Positions 1 through 5,374 of a DNA stretch of 5,374 bases are shown here, piece by piece. The DNA is from DATJGF01 sp035495315 (GTDB taxonomy: Bacteria > Verrucomicrobiota > Verrucomicrobiia > Limisphaerales > UBA8199). Position 1 is the stretch's first letter; each line of letters opens with the position of its first letter. The notes under the pieces were generated by a model. That model worked only from the letters and a program-made list of their open reading frames with translations. It made no database searches and was not told where the DNA came from. The position numbers were made by a program, and so were the translations under genes. The stretch lies in the NCBI GenBank assembly GCA_035495315.1, contig DATJGF010000054.1, forward strand, positions 1-5,374, given 5' to 3'.

Positions 1-762
1 ACGCATCCTGTTCTGCAAAGAGAGCTGGAGAATATTGATGTTCAACTACGCTCTCGATATGCCATGCAGAGTGACCAGGCGGCGGTGGGCCTACTGGATT
101 TGCGCACTTCGCGCGTCGCGATGGTTTACCCGGACCGGTGCGAATATGGGGCGAGCGTGTCGAAAATCGGGATACTGCTCGCCTATTTTGCGCTTCGCCC
201 GGACGCAGCGACCAACCTGGATCCAGAGACAAGGCATCAACTTGGCCTAATGATCAAAAGGTCCAGCAATGAAACAGCGTCCAAGTTTTCGCACGAATTG
301 GGCCTCAAGCAAATCCAGGAAGTGTTGAATCGGTTGGGGTTGTATCAGGCTGAGCAAGGCGGGGGGATTTGGGTAGGCAAACACTATGGTGAAGAGGGTG
401 AACGCTATGTGGATCCGGTGGGAGAGCATTCCCATGCGATCACGGTGCGGCAAGCGCTGCGTTATTTTTTGCTCTTGGAAACGGGCAAATTGCTCTCAGC
501 CGCGGCGTCACAGGGGATGCGTGAAATTTTTCAGTCACCCGAAATTCCGCATGACCAAATTAAATTTGTGAAAGGGCTGGGCGGGCGCGAAGTGGAAATC
601 ATTCGCAAGTGGGGTTCGTGGGAGGACTGGTTGCATGATGTGGCGGTAGTGACCGGACCAAGGCGGCACTACATCTTGGCAGGGTTGACGCATCATCCGA
701 GAGGGGATGACTATCTAGCTGATCTGGCCGGGATCGTGGATGATCTGTTAGCACGAGATTGA
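1..762 (+). CDS. Class A beta-lactamase-like serine hydrolase, 5' end outside window
   Basis: The reading frame is open from the first base of the window, so the gene almost certainly starts upstream. The ATG at 64 is internal, because the 21 codons before it continue a plausible N-terminal helix. Numbering from the first visible codon (253 residues seen), the motifs of the penicillin-binding/class A beta-lactamase fold appear in order: SVSK (52-55) is the SxxK nucleophile and lysine, SSN (88-90) sits where SDN is usual, and KWG followed by S (203-206) sits where KTG is usual. The C-terminal strand (YILAGLTHH) and final helix complete the fold. I see no convincing Glu166-type ExxxN motif, so a penicillin-hydrolysing role is not supported; a peptidase or esterase of the broad 'serine hydrolase' group fits as well. 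It converges on the dehydratase gene, 114 bases away, and shows no obvious link to the sugar-acid genes. Any signal peptide would lie outside the window. Confidence 0.8.
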   Translation, partial: THPVLQRELENIDVQLRSRYAMQSDQAAVGLLDLRTSRVAMVYPDRCEYGASVSKIGILLAYFALRPDAATNLDPETRHQLGLMIKRSSNETASKFSHELGLKQIQEVLNRLGLYQAEQGGGIWVGKHYGEEGERYVDPVGEHSHAITVRQALRYFLLLETGKLLSAAASQGMREIFQSPEIPHDQIKFVKGLGGREVEIIRKWGSWEDWLHDVAVVTGPRRHYILAGLTHHPRGDDYLADLAGIVDDLLARD

Positions 763-800
763 TTACCATCCATGCGCGCCTGGGAGTGGGGGGCAGGGTT

Positions 801-848
801 GCCGACAAGAATGTCGGCGATACGGCAGACAGGAATGTCTGCGCTACG
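801..848. repeat. Two tandem 24-bp hairpin repeat units
   Basis: Unit 1 (801-824) is a perfect 7-bp stem, GCCGACA-AGAA-TGTCGGC, followed by GATACG. Unit 2 (825-848) is GCAGACA-GGAA-TGTCTGC followed by GCTACG. The third stem pair is C-G in the first unit and A-T in the second, so both arms changed together and pairing is kept. The repeat lies between two converging stop codons (ends at 762 and 877) and could shape the 3' ends of both transcripts. Neither side carries a T-run, so it is not a standard intrinsic terminator. It looks like a REP-type dispersed intergenic element. Confidence 0.8.
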
Positions 849-876
849 CTAAATACCGACCGGTTGAACCCAAGGC

Positions 877-2859
877 TTAACGAGAGGTGGCTTTGATCAG
901 CACACCGCGACCGGCGTTCAACGCATTAAGGATGCTATCTGCGTCATACACGCAGCCAGCCCATGTACCACCTCCGGCAAGTTGCAGTGCGGCCCATAGC
1001 CGCGTGTCTTCGGGCAAATCCGAGTTGGGTGCGAGATCCGGTCGCGGCGCCCGCTGGGCCAAAACCCGGCTACCTTCTTCGGGAGAGAAAATTCGCTGCC
1101 CATCTCCGACCAAATCGACGCTGCCCTCGGCGCGGTTACAATCGATCACAATTCGTACAATATCTCCATCGAGGACCTTTCCAATGGGACCACCGGCGAG
1201 CCCCTCAGGTCCAATATGGCCAACGCAGGCGCCGGTGGACACGCCTGAAAAGCGGGCATCCGTCAGCAGGGCGACGTGCTTGCCGAAGGGCAGATGCTTG
1301 AGGGCGCCGGTCACCTGGTAAGTTTCCTCCATGCCGGTGCCCAGAGGCCCGACGCCAGTGAGAACCATTACATCGCCAGGAAGGACGCGGTCCTCCTTGA
1401 TGGCCTTAATGGCCATCTTTTCACTGACGAAAACGCGGGCCGGCCCTTCCTTGGTGTACACACCGTCCGAGCCGACCACGGAGCGATCGATGGCGGTGCT
1501 CTTCACGACGGATCCTTCGGGGGAGAGATTGCCTCGCAGAAAAGACAGGGTACCCGTTAGGCCGCGTTCGCGCGCGCGGTCGGGCGGCAAAATCACGTCG
1601 TCCGCATCGATGCCATCAAGTTGCCGCAGCAATTCGCGGAAGCGGCGGCGTCGCTCGGACTTTTCCCACCAATCGAGATTCTCGGCCAGAGTCTTGCCCG
1701 TGACGGTCAACACTTCGGTATTGAGCAAACCGAGCCGGCGCAGATGCAGCATCACCTCCGGGACGCCTCCCGCGAGAAAGACGCGCACGGTCGGATGATG
1801 AACCGGGCCGTTAGGCAGGACACTGACCAGGCGCGGCACACTGCGGTTGACGGCGATCCAATCCTCGATGGTGGGCAATTTGAGCTTCGCGGCGTGGGCA
1901 ATCGCGGGAATGTGGAGCAACAAATTGGTGGACCCACCGAAGGCAGCATGCACTACCATCGCATTCTGAATTGCCTCCGAAGTTAGAATATCACGTGTGG
2001 AAACGCCACGAGACTCAAGCTGATGAAGCGCCAGCGCTGAGCGGCGAGACAGGTCGAGCCAAACAGGTTGGCCGGAAGGCGCCAGTGCGGAGTGCGGCAG
2101 TGAGAGTCCGAGCGCCTCGCCCACCACTTGTGCGGTCGCGGCGGTTCCAAGGAATTGGCAGCCGCCACCCGGCGAGGCGCAGGCTCGGCAACCGGCTTCG
2201 GCGGCTTCGGCGAGGGAGATCAGCCCATGGGCAAAACGGGTTCCGATGGTTTGCACAGTGCCGGCATCTTCGCCGGAAGTCGGCGGAAGGGTGACCCCGC
2301 CGGGAACGACGACACAGGGCAGCTCGTGAAGACCGGCCAACGCCATTAACATCGCGGGCAAACCTTTGTCACAGGTGGCGATGCCGAGGACACCGGCACG
2401 CAATGGCAGGGAACGCGCGAGACGTCGGAAGATTATGGCGGCGTCATTGCGATATGGGAGGCTATCGAACATTCCGGGGGTCCCTTGGGTTCGACCATCA
2501 CATGGGTCCGAACAAAAACCGGCAAAAGGGATGACTTGCAACCGTCGAAACTCCTGAGCTGCGGCTTGGACTAATAATCCGATTTCCCAATGGCCGGTGT
2601 GATAACCCAGCGCCAGGGGCTCGCCATCGGAGGCTCGCAAGCCCCCTTGAGTGCTCAAAATGAGAAACTGTTTGCGCCCGGCTTCGGCGGGACTCCAGCC
2701 CATGCCGACGTTTTGCGAAAGCCCGAACAAGTTGCCGCTCGGTTCGTTCAACAGCATGTCTTCCGTTAACGCCAGGCTGCCAGCCGCTCCCGGTGCGCGA
2801 GTTTGAAGCTGGTAGATTTCCTCTTCGGCTGAATCGAATACCGTTTTTGCGGCGCTCAT
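877..2859 (-). CDS. yjhG: YjhG/YagF-type D-xylonate dehydratase (IlvD/Edd superfamily)
   Basis: A 660-residue cytoplasmic iron-sulfur dehydratase that would convert D-xylonate to 2-keto-3-deoxy-D-xylonate and water. From memory it aligns nearly end to end with E. coli YagF/YjhG (about 655 residues), including PSGNLFGLSQNVGMGW (40-55), GYHTGHWEIG (85-94), SDPCDGRTQGTPGMFDSLPY (117-136) and CRACASPGGGCQFLGTA (224-240). Both IlvD/Edd signatures are present: CDKGLPAM (163-170) and LLTDARFSG (531-539). Likely cluster ligands are C163, C234 and perhaps C120; the position of the first IlvD cysteine appears to be in the HTGH stretch, which seems to be a trait of this subfamily. The open frame runs on to 3417, but ATG 2859 was chosen because its protein begins where the family begins; no strong Shine-Dalgarno is seen. 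The gene is divergent from the transporter/FAH pair, consistent with a shared sugar-acid pathway. Close paralogues acting on other aldonic acids cannot be excluded. Confidence 0.93.
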   Translation of the reverse strand: MSAAKTVFDSAEEEIYQLQTRAPGAAGSLALTEDMLLNEPSGNLFGLSQNVGMGWSPAEAGRKQFLILSTQGGLRASDGEPLALGYHTGHWEIGLLVQAAAQEFRRLQVIPFAGFCSDPCDGRTQGTPGMFDSLPYRNDAAIIFRRLARSLPLRAGVLGIATCDKGLPAMLMALAGLHELPCVVVPGGVTLPPTSGEDAGTVQTIGTRFAHGLISLAEAAEAGCRACASPGGGCQFLGTAATAQVVGEALGLSLPHSALAPSGQPVWLDLSRRSALALHQLESRGVSTRDILTSEAIQNAMVVHAAFGGSTNLLLHIPAIAHAAKLKLPTIEDWIAVNRSVPRLVSVLPNGPVHHPTVRVFLAGGVPEVMLHLRRLGLLNTEVLTVTGKTLAENLDWWEKSERRRRFRELLRQLDGIDADDVILPPDRARERGLTGTLSFLRGNLSPEGSVVKSTAIDRSVVGSDGVYTKEGPARVFVSEKMAIKAIKEDRVLPGDVMVLTGVGPLGTGMEETYQVTGALKHLPFGKHVALLTDARFSGVSTGACVGHIGPEGLAGGPIGKVLDGDIVRIVIDCNRAEGSVDLVGDGQRIFSPEEGSRVLAQRAPRPDLAPNSDLPEDTRLWAALQLAGGGTWAGCVYDADSILNALNAGRGVLIKATSR

Positions 2860-2902
2860 GAGGCCATTCAACCAACAACGTGGGTTCGGGGCAATGCCGG
2901 CG

Positions 2903-2953
2903 GTAGCGTCAGGCGTCTCGCCCGACGTAGAGCCGGGGCATCCTGCCCGGCGG
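2903..2953 (+). repeat. Hairpin repeat, copy A
   Basis: It begins GTAGC and contains GCGTCAGGCG (2906-2915), a TCT loop, and CGCCCGACGT (2919-2928), a 10-bp stem with one G-T wobble and one A-C mismatch. A second hairpin follows: GCCGGG (2932-2937) pairs with CCCGGC (2946-2951), extended by CA/TG around a short loop. Its first 30 bases match copy B, on the opposite strand, at 28 of 30 positions. Frames reading through it give spurious peptides such as ASGVSPD. Confidence 0.8.
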
Positions 2954-3012
2954 ATCAAATGCAAACGCCACCACACTGACTTCACCCCTGCCCGGCGCCC
3001 TAAAGCCAGGGA

Positions 3013-3054
3013 GGGGACGCATCCCTCTGCGTCAGGCGAGACGCCTGACGCTAC
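3013..3054 (-). repeat. Hairpin repeat, copy B (inverted relative to copy A)
   Basis: Read on the minus strand from 3054 it begins GTAGC. The core is a perfect 10-bp stem with a three-base loop: GCGTCAGGCG (3029-3038), AGA (3039-3041), CGCCTGACGC (3042-3051) on the plus strand. After the shared 30 bases (3054 down to 3025) the copy diverges from A, although a short GGGA/TCCC stem (3014-3017 with 3022-3025) occupies the place of A's second hairpin. It lies 58 bases before the transporter start and may be transcribed in its leader. Confidence 0.8.
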
Positions 3055-3111
3055 TCTGGTATCGACGCGGCGAGATCGTGCTGGTAACAATGGCCGCACT
3101 GTCCGACCCTT

Positions 3112-4434
3112 ATGACGGAACAACGCTGGCTTCGCATCATTCCGATTGCCCTGGTCATGTACACCATCTCGTACATCGACAGAACCAATATCGCCCTGGC
3201 ACTGGATCCCAAACTCTCGCCGATGATGCAGTTCCTGGGGATGGACGACAAAATCAAAGGTAATGCAGTCGGAATTTTCTTTTTTGGCTATTTGCTGCTG
3301 CAGATACCCAGTGGGTACCTCGCCAATCGGTGGAGTCCTCGCAAACTGATCAGCATATTTCTGGTCTGTTGGGGCGCGTGCGCGATCGGATGCGGGCTGG
3401 TGAATACCACCGCACAATTCAAGACGATGCGTTTTCTGCTTGGCGTGGCGGAGAGCGGAGTTTTTCCGGCAACTTTGGTCTTATTGTGTAATTGGTTCCC
3501 GCGAGCCGAGCGGGCGAGGGCAAATGCATACTGGAACTTGTGCCAACCCTTGGCGGTAGCCGGGGCCGCGCCGATCACTGGAGCGTTGTTGGGTGTCTGG
3601 GGATGGCGCGCGGCCCTTATTGTTGAAGGCGCGCTGCCTATAATCTGGCTTCCGGTTTGGTGGTTTTGTATCAGCGACCATCCGCGGGAAGCCAAATGGA
3701 TTGCTAAAGAGGAACGGGAGCACCTGGAAACCACTCTTGCCCGAGAAACAACCGACCTGGGGAAGGCTAACGAGGGGTCGACCTGGAAAGCTCTGACCGA
3801 ACCTTCTGTTTTAGTGGCGCTCCTGGCGATGGTACCGATTTATTTCCTGCAGAATTGTGCGGCTTACGGTTGCAACACTTTTCTGAGTGAAGCACTCAAG
3901 GGTCACGGAAGGAATTTCACACCATTACAAACCGGGGTTCTGTATGCTATTCCGTACCTGGTTGCAGCGGTAGTGATGGTTCTGATCTCGCGCCACTCGG
4001 ATGAAAAGCAGGAGCGCCGCGGCCATGTTGCCTTTGTGTATGCTGTGGCGGGATTCTGTTTGATCGCCAGCGTGCTGAGCAGCCGGTACTCGTTTTGGCT
4101 TTCATTTGGTTTTCTTTGTTTTGCGATACAGGGACCGTTTGCGGGGCTCGCCCCCTTCTGGTCGATCCCGTCTGAAACCATGCCTCGTGTCGTCCTGGGA
4201 ACGGTTATGGGCCTGGTGAACGCTTTTGGAAATTTAGGCGGCTGGGCGGGTAATTACGCGTTTGGCTGGCTGAAAGAGGAAACTGGGGACATCGTGGTGC
4301 CATTCTCGGTGTTGGGTGGCGGTTTGCTGGTCGCGGCGCTCTTGTGCTTTTTGCTGCCGAAACGAAAAGTGATCCCGATCCTGACGACCACTGAGACGGG
4401 GACATTGGCGAAGGCCGACCAGGCAGGAAAATAA
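3112..4434 (+). CDS. MFS transporter, ACS (anion:cation symporter) family, probable sugar-acid importer
   Basis: A 440-residue inner-membrane protein with about 12 predicted membrane segments (roughly 9-28, 51-70, 78-97, 106-126, 142-162, 167-187, 232-252, 271-292, 306-322, 327-347, 360-382, 396-415) and a cytoplasmic loop near 188-230. ACS-family marks are YIDRTNIALA (21-30) at the end of helix 1, GYLANRWSPRK (68-78) as the helix 2-3 motif, and DHPREAKWIAKEER (189-202) after helix 6. Known members such as ExuT, GudP and DgoT carry hexuronates, glucarate and galactonate, usually with protons. Next to a xylonate-type dehydratase, an aldonate such as D-xylonate is the likeliest cargo, by inference. 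ATG 3112 is the first usable start after an in-frame TAA at 3085-3087, and no clear Shine-Dalgarno precedes it. The stop is six bases before the FAH-family gene, so the two are probably cotranscribed. Confidence 0.9.
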   Translation: MTEQRWLRIIPIALVMYTISYIDRTNIALALDPKLSPMMQFLGMDDKIKGNAVGIFFFGYLLLQIPSGYLANRWSPRKLISIFLVCWGACAIGCGLVNTTAQFKTMRFLLGVAESGVFPATLVLLCNWFPRAERARANAYWNLCQPLAVAGAAPITGALLGVWGWRAALIVEGALPIIWLPVWWFCISDHPREAKWIAKEEREHLETTLARETTDLGKANEGSTWKALTEPSVLVALLAMVPIYFLQNCAAYGCNTFLSEALKGHGRNFTPLQTGVLYAIPYLVAAVVMVLISRHSDEKQERRGHVAFVYAVAGFCLIASVLSSRYSFWLSFGFLCFAIQGPFAGLAPFWSIPSETMPRVVLGTVMGLVNAFGNLGGWAGNYAFGWLKEETGDIVVPFSVLGGGLLVAALLCFLLPKRKVIPILTTTETGTLAKADQAGK

Positions 4435-4440
4435 CCGCAC

Positions 4441-5298
4441 ATGAACATTTGCCGCTTTGAAAACCGCGAGGGACAAATCGGGATTGGCCTGGTTGAAAGC
4501 CGTTCAACGGTTGTTGATTTGTCAGAGACAGGGATCGATTGCCTGACCCGTTTGCTGGAAAGCCAACAACCCGCCGCCGACATAAAGGCTCTTCTGCATC
4601 CACGACTGCCGCGCTACGCCCTTGCCGATCTGCACTTGCGTGCGCCAGTCGATCAGCAAGAGGTTTGGGCCGCCGGGGTTACCTATTTGCGCAGCAAGAC
4701 CGCTCGCATGGAGGAGTCTGATTTCAGCGCCACCGCTTACGACCGGGTGTATGTTGCGGAACGTCCGGAACTTTTTTTCAAATCATTGCCCGAGAAAGTC
4801 GCGGCTACGGGCGAACCAGTGGGCATTCGCCGTGACGCCCGGTGGAGCGTACCGGAACCGGAACTCGCGCTGGTGCTGAGTTCTCGAGGCAAAGTGGTCG
4901 GGTATACCATCGGCAACGATATGAGCTCACGGGACATCGAAGGGGAGAATTTGTTGTATCTGCCGCAAGCGAAGATTTACGAGCGATCCTGCGCGCTTGG
5001 TCCATGGATAACCCTGGAGCAAAGCGAAGAGGAGGCGCGCAAGTGGCAAATTCGACTCGAGATTAAGCGAAACGGTGCAGCCGCGTTCAAGGGCGAGACA
5101 TCGGTAACCCAAATCAAACGAAGTTTTCAGGACCTGGCAGACTTTCTTTTTCGCTGCCAGACCTTCTCCCAAGGTGCGGTGCTCCTGACAGGAACAGGCA
5201 TCGTCCCGCCGGACGATTTCAGCTTGCAAAAGGATGATGTGGTAGAAATCGAAATCAGCGGGATCGGCGTCCTGCGGAATCATGTGGTAGTGGTTTAA
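4441..5298 (+). CDS. FAH-superfamily enzyme, probable 2-keto-3-deoxy-pentonate dehydratase
   Basis: A 285-residue soluble protein. Residues 1-70 form the small N-terminal domain seen in many FAH-family members, and the catalytic domain begins near WAAGVTY (76-82). The metal-binding pattern is visible: E139 and E141 in VPEPELALVL, and D160 in GNDMSSRDIEG, with K178 in LPQAKIYERS as the likely catalytic lysine. TGTGIVPPDDF (250-260) is the usual C-terminal active-site loop. Length, the NDMSSRDIEGEN stretch and the conserved lysine resemble the 2-keto-3-deoxy-D-arabinonate dehydratase group (Sulfolobus KdaD, Caulobacter XylX), which yields 2-oxoglutarate semialdehyde. That product would follow directly from the neighbouring dehydratase's reaction. 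Other FAH functions (acylpyruvate hydrolysis, oxaloacetate decarboxylation, hydration) remain possible. It starts six bases after the transporter stop; AGGA at 4425-4428 is a weak, distant Shine-Dalgarno. Confidence 0.87.
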   Translation: MNICRFENREGQIGIGLVESRSTVVDLSETGIDCLTRLLESQQPAADIKALLHPRLPRYALADLHLRAPVDQQEVWAAGVTYLRSKTARMEESDFSATAYDRVYVAERPELFFKSLPEKVAATGEPVGIRRDARWSVPEPELALVLSSRGKVVGYTIGNDMSSRDIEGENLLYLPQAKIYERSCALGPWITLEQSEEEARKWQIRLEIKRNGAAAFKGETSVTQIKRSFQDLADFLFRCQTFSQGAVLLTGTGIVPPDDFSLQKDDVVEIEISGIGVLRNHVVVV

Positions 5299-5335
5299 GG
5301 CCGCAGGCGCCCAGGGCGATGCGGTCGGGGCCAGC

Positions 5336-5374
5336 ATGCCTCGAACGCAAAACTTTTTCACCGGATTTCATCTT
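5336..5374 (+). CDS. Possible start of a further gene, cut by window end
   Basis: An ATG 37 bases after the FAH-family stop opens a frame of 13 codons reading MPRTQNFFTGFHL to the window end. GGGG at 5327-5330 lies five bases upstream and could serve as a ribosome site. The peptide is reminiscent of aldehyde dehydrogenase N-termini that run '...KNFIGG...', and a 2-oxoglutarate semialdehyde dehydrogenase is the enzyme the pathway still needs. Thirteen residues cannot establish this. A competing ATG at 5319 opens another frame that also stays open to the edge. Confidence 0.4.
   Translation, partial: MPRTQNFFTGFHL

Larger units (their letters stand above)
2860..3111. promoter_or_regulatory. Divergent intergenic region between dehydratase and transporter
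   Basis: These 252 bases separate the start of the dehydratase (leftward) from that of the transporter (rightward), so promoters for both units, and any operator, should lie here. I could not pick a convincing -35/-10 pair or Shine-Dalgarno for either gene. Much of the middle (2903-3054) is taken up by two inverted repeat copies, leaving about 43 bases next to the dehydratase and 57 next to the transporter. The assignment rests on gene orientation only. Confidence 0.45.

Noticed and set aside
782..798. G-rich stretch that might form a G-quadruplex near the end of the serine hydrolase gene.
   Set aside because: There are only three separated G runs (one of six Gs), so a normal three-tetrad structure would need a zero-length loop; too weak to claim.
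801..848. Hairpins as a bidirectional intrinsic terminator.
   Set aside because: Neither strand has a T-rich tract after a stem, so the standard terminator signature is absent; reported as a repeat instead.
887..1321. Several plus-strand frames of 90 to 155 codons across the dehydratase gene.
   Set aside because: They are high-GC shadow frames, rich in Arg, Pro and Ser, opposite a protein conserved over its full length.
2858..3115. An 85-codon plus-strand frame across the divergent intergenic region.
   Set aside because: It consists of translated repeat copies (peptides such as ASGVSPD and ASGETPD) and ends at the transporter start; its composition is explained by the repeats.
2860..3417. 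The dehydratase frame stays open for 186 more codons, antisense to the transporter start, which could suggest an N-terminal extension or fusion.
   Set aside because: The extension translates the intergenic hairpin repeats and the antisense of transporter helices, matches no domain I know, and the family N-terminus aligns at the ATG at 2859.
4927..5361. A 144-codon minus-strand frame over the end of the FAH-family gene.
   Set aside because: It is antisense to a well-conserved coding region and its translation shows no recognisable domain.

Overview
The window holds part of a sugar-acid catabolism locus from a GC-rich bacterium. The four recognisable proteins are bacterial. The hairpin-rich intergenic repeats remind me of those scattered through Verrucomicrobia-type soil and sediment genomes, but that assignment is only an impression; no marker gene here fixes the taxon.

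Layout: (1) 1-762, plus strand, the 3' part of a class A beta-lactamase-like serine hydrolase whose N-terminus lies outside the window. (2) 763-876, a short gap between convergent genes carrying two tandem 24-bp hairpin units that differ by a compensatory base-pair change. (3) 877-2859, minus strand, a complete YjhG/YagF-type D-xylonate dehydratase (IlvD/Edd superfamily). (4) 2860-3111, a divergent intergenic region with two inverted copies of a hairpin-forming repeat. (5) 3112-4434, plus strand, an ACS-family major facilitator transporter. (6) 4441-5298, plus strand, six bases downstream, a fumarylacetoacetate-hydrolase (FAH) superfamily enzyme. (7) 5336 to the window end, the probable first codons of another gene in the same direction.

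The genes suggest one pathway. The transporter would bring in an aldonic acid such as D-xylonate. The YjhG-type dehydratase would convert it to 2-keto-3-deoxy-pentonate. The FAH-fold protein would dehydrate that to 2-oxoglutarate semialdehyde, as the FAH-family 2-keto-3-deoxy-pentonate dehydratases of the Weimberg route do. The missing last step is an aldehyde dehydrogenase giving 2-oxoglutarate, and the truncated gene at the right edge is a candidate for it. E. coli instead has yjhG/yagF beside an aldolase gene (yjhH/yagE), so this would be the same first enzyme with a different downstream branch. The pathway is inferred from family and neighbourhood; the substrates are not proved by the sequence.

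Nothing in the window clearly amounts to a wholly new system. The points most worth following are the YjhG plus FAH combination and the structured repeats, which share a GTAGC edge in both intergenic regions.
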